Positions 34,800 through 43,720 of a stretch of DNA of 64,000 nucleotides are shown in pieces. The DNA is from Ascoidea asiatica (Eukaryota; Ascomycota; Saccharomycetes; Ascoideales; Ascoideaceae), in contig BCKQ01000001.1 of assembly GCA_001600695.1 (NCBI GenBank), positions 1,392,722 through 1,456,721 on the forward strand. Direction: 5' to 3'. Both the position numbers and the translations under genes were made by a program. The notes beneath the pieces are model-generated. The model saw nothing but the letters and a program-made list of their open reading frames with translations, was not told the origin of the DNA and searched no databases. How positions within the stretch are numbered: the stretch's first letter is position 1; every line of letters starts with the position of its first letter.

Positions 34800-35522
34800 C
34801 TATATTTCTAAATCTAAATCTAAATCTAAATCTAAATCTAAATCATTTATTGGTGCAGTACTATTTTTCGCACTATATTGATTTTGAGAAGATTTTTCTT
34901 GAAATAAATTAATATTTTGTATTTCATCATTATCATTATTGATATTAATATTTTGATTTTGTTGAGAAGAAGATTCTATTGATAAATTTAATTTTCTTAA
35001 TTGATCCATAACTTTTATTACAAAAGGTCTAATTTCATTAATTTCCATATAACTTAAATTATTAAAAGTTAAATTACTTTCATTTAATTCTTTAAAACCA
35101 TTTCTTGCTTTAATTAAACGAATTTCTTTTAAATCTTGAATTATTGAACGTAATAAATGAGAAGGATCAATTAAATCTATTGAAAAATTTTTTAAAAAAA
35201 TTTTTGTAATTTCAATCCAATGCCATGGTAAATTTGAAAATTTATCTTTAAATTTTAATTCTTCATCATATTTTATTGATAAATATTTAAAATTTAACCA
35301 AAATGGTGGTAAAATTGTAATTTTATTTTGTTTTTTTAAAATTATTGCTATCCATAATGGAATTTTTAATTTTTGATTAATTTTTTGTTTTGATAAATTT
35401 GTACTTATAAGATTTAAAGAATCCATTTTAACTTTTGGTAAAATTTCTATTAATTCATTTTCTGCTAAGAAATTAATTTCACTTGATAAAAAAGTATCTA
35501 ATAAATTATTTGGAAATGACAT
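34800..35522 (-). CDS. PSF2: GINS complex subunit Psf2
   Basis: Psf2 is one of four GINS subunits; GINS joins Cdc45 and Mcm2-7 to form the replicative helicase. The 240-residue product (about 213 in S. cerevisiae) begins with FLAENELIEILPKVKMD, a hallmark of Psf2. It continues with PLWIAIILKKQNKITILPPFWLN, LPWHWIEITKIFL, IDPSHLLRSIIQDLKEIRLIKARNGF and MEINEIRPFVIKVMDQL, all in family order. The C-terminus is a low-complexity tail ending in Asp-Leu repeats encoded by a hexanucleotide repeat. Two ACGCGA (MCB-like) elements lie 145-205 bp upstream, consistent with G1/S expression. Confidence 0.88.
   Translation of the reverse strand: MSFPNNLLDTFLSSEINFLAENELIEILPKVKMDSLNLISTNLSKQKINQKLKIPLWIAIILKKQNKITILPPFWLNFKYLSIKYDEELKFKDKFSNLPWHWIEITKIFLKNFSIDLIDPSHLLRSIIQDLKEIRLIKARNGFKELNESNLTFNNLSYMEINEIRPFVIKVMDQLRKLNLSIESSSQQNQNININNDNDEIQNINLFQEKSSQNQYSAKNSTAPINDLDLDLDLDLDLEI
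34808..34844. repeat. Hexanucleotide (CTAAAT)n encoding Asp-Leu repeats
   Basis: Six units encode the alternating Asp-Leu C-terminal tail of Psf2. It is probably a microsatellite that expanded in a region free of constraint. Confidence 0.85.
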
Positions 35523-36147
35523 TTATATTTATATTAATTGATATATTAATTATTTAATTTATTGTTAAAGAATTAACCATTAAATATTATCCATTAAATA
35601 TTATCCATTAAATATTGTATAAAAATATTATCCATTAAATATTGTTTATAAATATATATTACGTATTACGCGACAGACATGTTTTGAGTGAATTAAATGA
35701 AAATTTTAAATGGAATTAACGCGATTTTCAATATTTACGGGGATTTTATCAGTATATTAAAGTCGGTGTTAATAAAAGATTTTGTAAATTGAAGGTAAAG
35801 TTGAATATAATAACTGTTAAGTTATTATATTCAATAAATTTAAGAAGATATTGAGTAAGTTGAATTGAAATATGAAGTAGATTAATATTTGAAGTAGATT
35901 AGTATTTGATAAGATAATAGGATAATAAGATAATAAGATATTGATTGAGATAATAAATTTACATTTTTTACATTTACAATTCGGATATTTTCATATTTTT
36001 TTCATAAATTTAATACATTGAATTGAGTCATAACTTAAGGTATATCAAATATTGTCTGTATAAATAGGAGTAAAATTAGTATAAAAAACAATATAATTAT
36101 AATATTTTTTGTATATCTTTAAATGAAATCAGTTTTAGTATATTCAA
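35523..36147. promoter_or_regulatory. Divergent promoter PSF2 / ARG2
   Basis: A 14-bp tandem (CCATTAAATATTAT; four copies, one interrupted) at about 35577-35642 is followed by ACGCGA at 35668-35673 and 35720-35725, MBF-like elements suited to PSF2. TGAGTCAT at 36024-36031 is a Gcn4-type site about 117 bp before the ARG2 start. The rest is AT-rich, with no gene. Confidence 0.55.
36024..36031. promoter_or_regulatory. Gcn4-type site before ARG2
   Basis: TGAGTCAT matches the general amino-acid control element. Its place 117 bp before an arginine-synthesis gene fits Gcn4 regulation; occupancy is inferred. Confidence 0.55.
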
Positions 36148-38019
36148 ATGTTGTTTATTAGAAGATTTAATAGTTTTAAGAGATATAATATTTATAATAA
36201 TGTATTAAAAAGAAGATATAGTATATTAAATTTAAAAAAGGTTGAAAATAGAAATGAGGAAATAAATTATTTTAATGAAGAAAAAAGGGAATTAATATTA
36301 ACAATTTTAAATTCAGCAGCAACTAAAAGAGAAGCTAAAACATATTTTGAGAAATATTCACCATTAATTGGTATAAATGAAATGAATAAAAAAGATGAAT
36401 TAATTAAGATTTTATTAAATAATTTAAATTTTCAAAAAAAAGAAAAAGAAGAAGAAGAAGAGATAGTTATGAAGAATGAATTAAATAAAGTTTATAGAAT
36501 TTCAATAATTAAAATTAAAGATATTAATAAAATTTCTAAAGATATTTTAAAAAAAATTTGTTTAACATTATTAAAATTAATTAAATTAGGAGTTAGTCCA
36601 ATTATAATTCTTGAAAATTCTGAACTTTTAAATTATTATAATAATAATGATATTAAAGAAAATGAAAATGTATATAAAGAAGTTAATTTAAAATATTTAA
36701 AAGAATATAATTTATTAATTGAAACAATTGAAGAGATAAATAAAAATGAAATTAAAAAAGGAAATTTTAATAATATTATAAATTCTAAATTTCTTAATGG
36801 AATTTTTTCAATATATGAGGATGAGGAAGATAAAATTAAATTAAATTTTAATGAAAATATTTTAATTTCTTTAATTCAAGAAAATTTATTAATAATTTAT
36901 CCAAATGGTATTAAAATTAAAAATAATAAAATTAAATTTATTTCAAGTAATTTAATTATAAAGATTTTATTTAAAGATTTAATTAAATTTAAATTTAAAA
37001 AATTATTTAAAATTGAAAAAATTATATTTATTGAAGAATTTGGTGGTATATCATCAATTAAAAGATTTAATGGTAGTCATATTTTTATAAATTTAAAACA
37101 AGAATATAATAAAATTATTAAAGAATTAAAAGAGAATGAAAATTTAAATGAAATTTATAAAATTGAATATATAAAAAATTTAAAAATTATTAAAGAAATT
37201 TTAGATTATAATGGTGATTATAATGGTGATTATAATGGTGATTGTAATGATGAATGTACATTTATTATAACTACAGGTAAAATTGCAAGTAATAAATTTC
37301 AAAATCCAATAATTTATAATATTTTAACAGATAGATCAATAATTTCATCATCATTACCAAATTATTTTAAAAAAACATCAAAATTATCAACAACAATAAT
37401 TAAAAATGGATTTAATGTTAAAATTTTAAAACATGATAAAAAATTAAAAAAAAATGGAATTGATTTAATTGAAGAAGATAAATTAGGTAATATAAATTTA
37501 AAAAAATTAAAAGAATTAATTGATGATTCATTTAAAAAATCAATAAATTTAAAAAATTATTTAAATAGAATAAATGGTAAAATTGCATGTATAATAATTG
37601 TTGGAGATTATGAAGGTGGAGCAATAATAACATATGAAGAAAATTTAAATGATAATAATAAATTAATTAAAGTACCATATCTTGATAAATTTGCAGTTAA
37701 AAGAAAATTTCAAAGTTCAACTGGAGTTGCAGATATTATTTTTAATTGTATTGTTAATGAAATTTTTAAAAATGAATTAATTTGGAGATCTAATTTTTTA
37801 AATCCAGTAAATAAATGGTATTTTGAACGTTCAAAAGGTAATATGTGCCTTATTGGAACAGAATGGAGATTATTTTGGGTTGGAAATGCAACAAGAGAGA
37901 CTGAGGGAGCATTAGGGGCATACGCCGCAATCTGCCGCAGCATACAGCCCTCGTGGGACACCGAGGAGACCATTCAGGGACAGACCATTCAGGGACAGAC
38001 TGATATATGTAGTAGTTAG
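36148..38019 (+). CDS. ARG2: Mitochondrial N-acetylglutamate synthase
   Basis: This enzyme makes N-acetylglutamate from glutamate and acetyl-CoA, the first committed step of ornithine and arginine synthesis in the mitochondrial matrix. The 623-residue product starts with a basic, Arg/Tyr/Asn-rich presequence (1 to about 26). Fungal Arg2 marks are LNSAATKREAKTYFEKY, an amino-acid-kinase-like region with many Asn/Ile/Lys substitutions, then the acetyltransferase (NAT) domain: ACIIIVGDYEGGAIITYE, VPYLDKFAVKRKFQSSTGVADIIFN, LIWRSNFLNPVNKWYFERSKG, LFWVGN and the end ICRSIQPSW. A 12-bp repeat at about 37205-37241 encodes DYNG three times. The last 40 codons are abruptly GC-rich and end in a doubled TIQGQ. 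Confidence 0.88.
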   Translation: MLFIRRFNSFKRYNIYNNVLKRRYSILNLKKVENRNEEINYFNEEKRELILTILNSAATKREAKTYFEKYSPLIGINEMNKKDELIKILLNNLNFQKKEKEEEEEIVMKNELNKVYRISIIKIKDINKISKDILKKICLTLLKLIKLGVSPIIILENSELLNYYNNNDIKENENVYKEVNLKYLKEYNLLIETIEEINKNEIKKGNFNNIINSKFLNGIFSIYEDEEDKIKLNFNENILISLIQENLLIIYPNGIKIKNNKIKFISSNLIIKILFKDLIKFKFKKLFKIEKIIFIEEFGGISSIKRFNGSHIFINLKQEYNKIIKELKENENLNEIYKIEYIKNLKIIKEILDYNGDYNGDYNGDCNDECTFIITTGKIASNKFQNPIIYNILTDRSIISSSLPNYFKKTSKLSTTIIKNGFNVKILKHDKKLKKNGIDLIEEDKLGNINLKKLKELIDDSFKKSINLKNYLNRINGKIACIIIVGDYEGGAIITYEENLNDNNKLIKVPYLDKFAVKRKFQSSTGVADIIFNCIVNEIFKNELIWRSNFLNPVNKWYFERSKGNMCLIGTEWRLFWVGNATRETEGALGAYAAICRSIQPSWDTEETIQGQTIQGQTDICSS

Positions 38020-38308
38020 GACAGTACGAAATTGTAATAAGAAATTGTAATGAGAAAGAGAGAGAATGTAATGAGAGAGAATGTAATGAGAAAGAGAGAC
38101 GAGAGAAGAGACGAGAGAAGAGAAGAGAGAAGAGAGAAGTGAGAGAAAGAGAGAGATTGTAATGAGAGAGAGAGAGAAAGAGAGAGGAGAGAAGAGAGAG
38201 GAGAGAGACTGAGAGAAAGAAAGAGAGAAGAGAGATTGTAATAAAGAAATTGTAATGAAGAGAGACTGTGAGAATGTAATGAGAGAATGTAATGAGAGAG
38301 AGAGAGAC

Positions 38309-38342
<34 letters not shown>

Positions 38343-38682
38343 GGAGAGAGAGAAAGAGAGAGTGTAATGAGAAAGAGAGAAGTGAAGAACTGTTCAAAGT
38401 GAGACTCGCACGTTTTGTTTCTTTCCCGTGTTTGTGTCTGTTGTTGGGAAGCAGTCAGGTGACCGCACCACGTGACCAGTAGTATATATCAGTTGAAGTG
38501 ATCAACTTTTAAAGGACTTTTAAAGGACAGCCAGTTTAAACGAGATTCAAAAGAAGGTCTAACCACAGAAGAAGAAGAAGAAGAAGAAGAAGAGGAACAA
38601 GAAGAAGAAGAAGAACAAGAAGAACAAGCGCTGATAAGAGGAATACACAATACTTCAATCCATCAACTTATACTACAACACA
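38020..38682. promoter_or_regulatory. ARG2 3' flank and SRP72 promoter, with polypurine tract
   Basis: A long polypurine tract occupies 38040-38395. A GC-richer patch follows with AGGTGACC and CACGTGACC (38457-38478), the latter matching the Cbf1-type RTCACGTG element. A GAA/CAAGAA repeat (about 38565-38630) lies in the likely SRP72 leader. Short frames here are artefacts of the purine repeat. Confidence 0.5.
38040..38395. repeat. About 350-bp polypurine (GA-rich) tract with TGTAAT spacers
   Basis: The + strand is almost entirely A and G (GAGA/AAGAGA), interrupted by around nine TGTAAT(G/A)AG elements. It is not a simple microsatellite; unit lengths vary. It lies 290-640 bp before SRP72. Confidence 0.8.
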
Positions 38683-41184
38683 ATGGCAACATTAACTGAT
38701 TCTGTAAATAATTTGAATCTTGGTTCAAAAAATCTTGAAAATAATCAACTTTTCTTAAAAGGTAAAGCTTTATTACAACTTAATTTAAATTCATTTAATA
38801 AAAATTCTTATATTCAATTTAATAATATAATAATTGATTTAATTTCAATTGATAAATATAATTTATCTTTAAATTTAATTAATCTTTTTAAATCTTCAAA
38901 ATTTAATAATTTAAAAATTTTAAAAAATTTAAATTTTAAAAATTTTTTAATTTTAGAAACTTCTTATATTTATTATAAATTAGCTGATCATAAAAATTTT
39001 AATAATTTAATTTCAAAAATTAATTTAAAAGATAATAATAATGATAATAATAATGATAATTATTTTAAAAATTCTATATTACATTTAAAAGCTCAAGAAT
39101 TTTATACAATTGGAAATTATTTTAATTCATTTTTAATTTATAATTATTTAATTTCAATTTCAAATTTAAATAATTTTGATAATAATTTAGATCTTTTAAT
39201 TAATCAAAGAGCTTCATTATCTCAAATTAATTCTAATTTTTTAAATTTAATTTCAAATTCAATTTTATTTAAAAATTTATTTAATAATAATTTAAATTTA
39301 AATTTAAATTCTTATGATTTATTATTTAATAATTCTTTAATTTATTTAAATTTAAATAATTTAAATTTAAATTCAAATAATTTAATTCAATCAAAAAATT
39401 TATTAAATTTAGCTAAAATTAAATCTCAATCTCTTCTATCTAATCAACATAATGATAATGATAATCAACATAATAATAATGATCAAGATATAAATTATTT
39501 TCAAGAAATTTTTCCAATTTTTTTACAATTATCTTATATTAATCAAATTTCAAATATTAATGATAATAAAGAATCTTTAAATATTTTAAATAATTTAAAA
39601 TTAAAATTTAATTCAATTTTATTTAATAATAATATTAATAATCCTTCAATAAATTTATTAAAATTATTATTTTTTAATAATTATTATTCTAATTTTAATG
39701 ACATAAATAATAAAAATTCAAATTTAATTTTAAATCAAATTAATTATAATAATTATATTCCAAATTTAATTAAAACAACAAAATTATTACCTTCTCAATT
39801 AAATATTTTAAAAAGAAATGAATTTTTATTAAATTTTAAAATTTTAAAAAATTTTAAATCTCAATATTCTAATTTTTCAAAATTATTTAAAAATAATATA
39901 CAAAATAATAATACCATTACCAATAATTATGATATTAAAAATGATTTAAATGATAATGAATTTAATATTTTAAATAATTATCTTAATAAAAATAATATTA
40001 ATTTAAATTTAATTCAAAAATTTAATTCCTCAATTTCTTATGAAAATTCTTTTGAAAATTCTTTTGAAAATTTTAATACTTTAGGTTTAATTTCTTTATA
40101 TGAATCAAATTTAATTAATAATATAAATTTTAATGATAATAATGAATCTTTAATTAAATTTAATCAATTATCAAAAAATTTTTATAAATATTTAATTAAA
40201 AAAATTTTTTTATTATTTAATAATAAAAATTTTAATTTAATTTCAAATGAATTTAATTTTAAATTTAAAAAAATTATTTCAGCTTCTTTAATTTCTTCTC
40301 ATTTATTAATAACTTATGATAATTATAATTATAATGCTTGTATAAAATTATTAGAATCTTTAATTTATTTTCCAAAATCTAATGAAGATCTAAAAAATTC
40401 ACAAAATTCACAAAATTCATTTTCAATTTTAATTTCATCTTTAAAAATTTCTTCAAATGAAATTTTATCAAAATATTTCTCAATTTTATCAATTTTATTA
40501 TCTTTATATATTTCAATTGGTTCAAGAAAAAATTTATTAAAAATTTTTAATATTGTTTATAATTTTTATAAAATTAATAAAATTTCAAATTTTAATCAAT
40601 TTAATTTCTTAAAAAATTTCTCAATTAAATTTTATTCAATTTCAATTTCAAATTTAAATTCAAATAATCAATTTTCAAAAAATTGTAAAGATTTATTTCA
40701 AATTTTATTTCAATTTAATAATAATGATCAATTAATTAATGATTTATTAAATAATAAACTTTCAACTACTACTATTATTGATATTAATATTAATATTAAT
40801 AATAATAATAATAATTTAAATTATGATTCTTTAATAACTAATGATTTTGAAAATTTATTAAATGAAAAATTAATTGATGATTCTACTTTATTAAAAAATA
40901 TTATAAAAGAAAAACATAAAAGAATTAGAAAAATTCCTCAACATCCTTCAAAATCATTAAAAATTGATAATGAAAGATGGCTTCCAATGAAAGATAGATC
41001 TTATTATAAACCAAGTAGAAAAGAAAGAAAAGCTCTTCAATTTACTCAAGGTGGTAATGCTGATAATACAACTGAAGAAAGTGGAATTATTAGTAATAAT
41101 AATAATAATAATAAAGTTTCAAAACCTTCAAATAGAAGTTCAAATATGAATAAAAAAAAGAAAAAAGGTGGAAAAAGAAAATAA
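38683..41184 (+). CDS. SRP72: Signal recognition particle subunit Srp72
   Basis: Srp72 binds 7S/scR1 RNA with Srp68 in the particle that targets ribosome-nascent chains to the ER. The 833-residue product (about 640 in S. cerevisiae) is extraordinarily rich in Asn, Leu, Phe, Ser, Ile and Lys. The first 650 residues are helical repeats, expected to be TPRs, hard to recognise because of the drift in composition. The diagnostic part is the C-terminal Srp72 RNA-binding motif (about 743-785): HKRIRKIPQHPSK, DNERWLPMKDRSYYKPSRKERK, followed by a Gly-containing and finally Lys-rich tail (KKKKKGGKRK). A Cbf1-like CACGTGAC site and a purine tract lie upstream. Confidence 0.9.
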   Translation: MATLTDSVNNLNLGSKNLENNQLFLKGKALLQLNLNSFNKNSYIQFNNIIIDLISIDKYNLSLNLINLFKSSKFNNLKILKNLNFKNFLILETSYIYYKLADHKNFNNLISKINLKDNNNDNNNDNYFKNSILHLKAQEFYTIGNYFNSFLIYNYLISISNLNNFDNNLDLLINQRASLSQINSNFLNLISNSILFKNLFNNNLNLNLNSYDLLFNNSLIYLNLNNLNLNSNNLIQSKNLLNLAKIKSQSLLSNQHNDNDNQHNNNDQDINYFQEIFPIFLQLSYINQISNINDNKESLNILNNLKLKFNSILFNNNINNPSINLLKLLFFNNYYSNFNDINNKNSNLILNQINYNNYIPNLIKTTKLLPSQLNILKRNEFLLNFKILKNFKSQYSNFSKLFKNNIQNNNTITNNYDIKNDLNDNEFNILNNYLNKNNINLNLIQKFNSSISYENSFENSFENFNTLGLISLYESNLINNINFNDNNESLIKFNQLSKNFYKYLIKKIFLLFNNKNFNLISNEFNFKFKKIISASLISSHLLITYDNYNYNACIKLLESLIYFPKSNEDLKNSQNSQNSFSILISSLKISSNEILSKYFSILSILLSLYISIGSRKNLLKIFNIVYNFYKINKISNFNQFNFLKNFSIKFYSISISNLNSNNQFSKNCKDLFQILFQFNNNDQLINDLLNNKLSTTTIIDINININNNNNNLNYDSLITNDFENLLNEKLIDDSTLLKNIIKEKHKRIRKIPQHPSKSLKIDNERWLPMKDRSYYKPSRKERKALQFTQGGNADNTTEESGIISNNNNNNKVSKPSNRSSNMNKKKKKGGKRK

Positions 41185-41409
41185 AATTAAAAATGAAAAG
41201 AACAAAAACTTTCATAATGTAATTAATATTTATAACTAAAAAAAAGAAAAAACAATTTTATATTTTTTATATACAGTAAACAGTATATATATACAATTTT
41301 ATTGACCAAATTGAAAAGAAAAAAAATGTGTATTTACCAAATTTTAATAAATTAATAGATTTTATTTTGTACATTTATAATTCATAAATTTTTTTTTTTT
41401 TAAAAACAT

Positions 41410-43137
41410 TTAATCAAGTCCAATGATTTTATTGAATAATTTTTCACAAGGAACACTTGCACGTAATCTAGCACATAAAAGAAAAACTCCACTAAATTTT
41501 CTATGTAAACTATAAGTTTCTTCAGGTGGTGGTGATAATCTTTCATTAATCATAACACCTACATTACCTCTAACTCTATCTGCAACATCTTGTGTTGAGA
41601 AATCATATGAATTATTTTTATCATTATTAAATTTTCCAGAAAATGGTTCACCTAAAGCTAAAACTGAATTTATATGAGCATTAATCATTTTTGGAGATTC
41701 CATTCCAGTTAAATAACCTAATTTTTTTGAAAAAAATTCTATACCATCTCTATCTTCTTTAACAGCAGCTCTTAAAACAGAACAATAATTTTTAATAAAT
41801 TCATCACTAAAATCTCTTGAAGCACCAAAATCTAAAAGTTCAATTTTTTTTGTTTTTGAATTATATAAAAAATTTGCCCAATTTGGATCAGTTTGCATAA
41901 ATTTAAATTTTCCAATTTCTAATAAACAAAGTCTCATAATATTTGTTGCAATCATATTTCTTATTTCTTGATCCCAATTTCCTTTAACAATTTCAATTCC
42001 ATTCATTTTTTCCATTGTTAAAACATGTTCACTTGATAAATTATGAATAACTCTTGGAACTATAAAAACTGGATCATCTTTTAATAAATCATAAAATCTA
42101 ACTAAACTTTGAGATTCACGTATATAATCACATTCCCATTTTAATTCAATTCTTGCATTTGCAACAGATTTATCTAAAAATAAACCAGCAGGTAATAATC
42201 TTGAAGCAGTTAATAACATTAAAAGATTATTCAAATCAGAATCAATAGAATCTACAACACCAGGATATTGAACTTTAACAACTACAGGTAAATGAGTTTC
42301 TTTTGTAATTGCAGAATGAACTTGACCAATTGAAGCAGCTGCCATTGGAATATCTTCAAAACTTGAAAATAATCTTTCACGCCAATTTTGTCCCAATTCA
42401 GAAGACATAACTTGTTCTAATTGTCCAGCAGGCATATAATGAGCAGAATTTTGAACTCTTAAAAGAATTTGTTGAATTTCTTTTGGTAAAATTGAAGAAT
42501 CTTGAAAAGACATCATTTGTCCAACTTTTAAAGCTGCACCTCTCATTTTTGAAAATTTTTTTGCCATTCTTTCAATATTTTTAGGTGATAATATTAATGA
42601 ATTAAGTGAGATTGATTGATTTGAACCAGATGCAAATCTTTTAATTCCTTCAGTTGCAGCTCCATAACTAACCCCAGCGGCTAAAGATCCATAATGAAAT
42701 AATCTTCCAAGTCTTGAACTTGGAACTGGAGAACTTTTCATTTCAAATTCTGGTTTTTCTTTTTCACCAATTATACCTGAAATATTTACTTTATTTTCAT
42801 ATTCATTTAAACAATTTTTATAAGTTGAAAAAGATCTTGAACCAAATGGAATATTTTTTTTATCAGTTGATGAATTTAAATTATTAATTTTAGTTGAGGA
42901 AATTGCAAAATCCGATTTTTTTCTAGCAATATTAAATATATCATTTCTATCATTACTAGTTTTAACAAAAATTGAATTTAATACATCATTTTTATGTCTC
43001 AATATTAAATTTATTATATATGATTGATGTATTTCATTACTTATTTCATTTTTAAATACATTAGCAGAATTACATGTAACTTTCGAAGCCGATGAAAGTA
43101 CACACGAAATATCATATAACTTTTTCCCTAAAGACAT
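41410..43137 (-). CDS. COQ8: Mitochondrial Coq8 (ABC1/ADCK-type atypical kinase)
   Basis: Coq8 is an ATPase/kinase-like protein needed to assemble the coenzyme Q synthome on the matrix side of the inner mitochondrial membrane. The 575-residue product has an N-terminal extension of about 120 residues including the targeting region, then the UbiB-family core: GRLFHYGSLAAGVSYGA, KMRGAALKVGQMMSFQD (KxGQ motif, about 205), PMAAASIGQVHSA (the AAAS loop replacing the P-loop, about 265), VVKVQYPGV (VAVK-like Lys), LECDY-like WECDY, QTDPNWANFLY (catalytic loop) and LLDFGASR (about 435). It ends IIGLD. S. cerevisiae Coq8 has about 501 residues. It is divergent from CDC14. Confidence 0.94.
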   Translation of the reverse strand: MSLGKKLYDISCVLSSASKVTCNSANVFKNEISNEIHQSYIINLILRHKNDVLNSIFVKTSNDRNDIFNIARKKSDFAISSTKINNLNSSTDKKNIPFGSRSFSTYKNCLNEYENKVNISGIIGEKEKPEFEMKSSPVPSSRLGRLFHYGSLAAGVSYGAATEGIKRFASGSNQSISLNSLILSPKNIERMAKKFSKMRGAALKVGQMMSFQDSSILPKEIQQILLRVQNSAHYMPAGQLEQVMSSELGQNWRERLFSSFEDIPMAAASIGQVHSAITKETHLPVVVKVQYPGVVDSIDSDLNNLLMLLTASRLLPAGLFLDKSVANARIELKWECDYIRESQSLVRFYDLLKDDPVFIVPRVIHNLSSEHVLTMEKMNGIEIVKGNWDQEIRNMIATNIMRLCLLEIGKFKFMQTDPNWANFLYNSKTKKIELLDFGASRDFSDEFIKNYCSVLRAAVKEDRDGIEFFSKKLGYLTGMESPKMINAHINSVLALGEPFSGKFNNDKNNSYDFSTQDVADRVRGNVGVMINERLSPPPEETYSLHRKFSGVFLLCARLRASVPCEKLFNKIIGLD

Positions 43138-43720
43138 TGCAAAGAAAACAAAGTCTACTTAACTAAAAAAAACAGTCAATTTAATTGAATTGAAACTGAA
43201 AGTACTTGAAGCATTGAATGAATCAATAAATAGAAAGAGACAAGAAAAGAAAAGAAAAGAAAATAAATCAAGTTCATCACTTCCATCAATTCCATTTGCC
43301 TTTTAAACTTCTAATAAATTATTCACTTTCCTCGAAATCAACTGGAGAAAGGAGACCCGAGAAAGTGGTGTTGATTCTGGCTGTGGCAGTTTAGTCTCGT
43401 GACCTCCATTAGACTTTACCGCTTTTATAATTTTATTGTTTTGTTTATTCGCTTTCCTTTTGTTTTGTTTACTTTTTTGGATCTCTGTTGGCATTGTGAT
43501 TAGAGTTGAAGACATTCAAAAATTAACTTGAAGATTAATTACTGAATTGAATTTGATCAATTAAAATTGAATCAAATAAAATAAATTTAAGTTGAATTAG
43601 CATTAATCAAATCTCATCAAATTGAATTAGATTAAATCTCAATAGACACTCGTTTTTTTTCTTTCTTTCATTTTCTTTTTCAGTTAATCACTCAATGAAG
43701 TTTTGATTAGTTCAATTCAA
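43138..43720. promoter_or_regulatory. Divergent promoter COQ8 / CDC14
   Basis: The core is a GC-richer island (about 43325-43425). A 70-codon open frame with an ATG runs on the minus strand (43515-43303), but its codons (CTG, CGG, TCG, AGG) differ from all genes here and it coincides with the island, so I read it as promoter. The flanks are AT-rich, with a T-run just before CDC14. Confidence 0.5.

Noticed and set aside
38255-38482. 75-codon Arg/Glu/Lys-rich frame, and its minus-strand Ser/Leu counterpart at 37912-38397
   Set aside because: Both are produced by translating the polypurine tract.
43303-43515. 70-codon minus-strand frame with ATG between COQ8 and CDC14
   Set aside because: It coincides with the GC island of a divergent promoter, uses codons (CTG, CGG, TCG) unlike every real gene here, and has no recognisable family.
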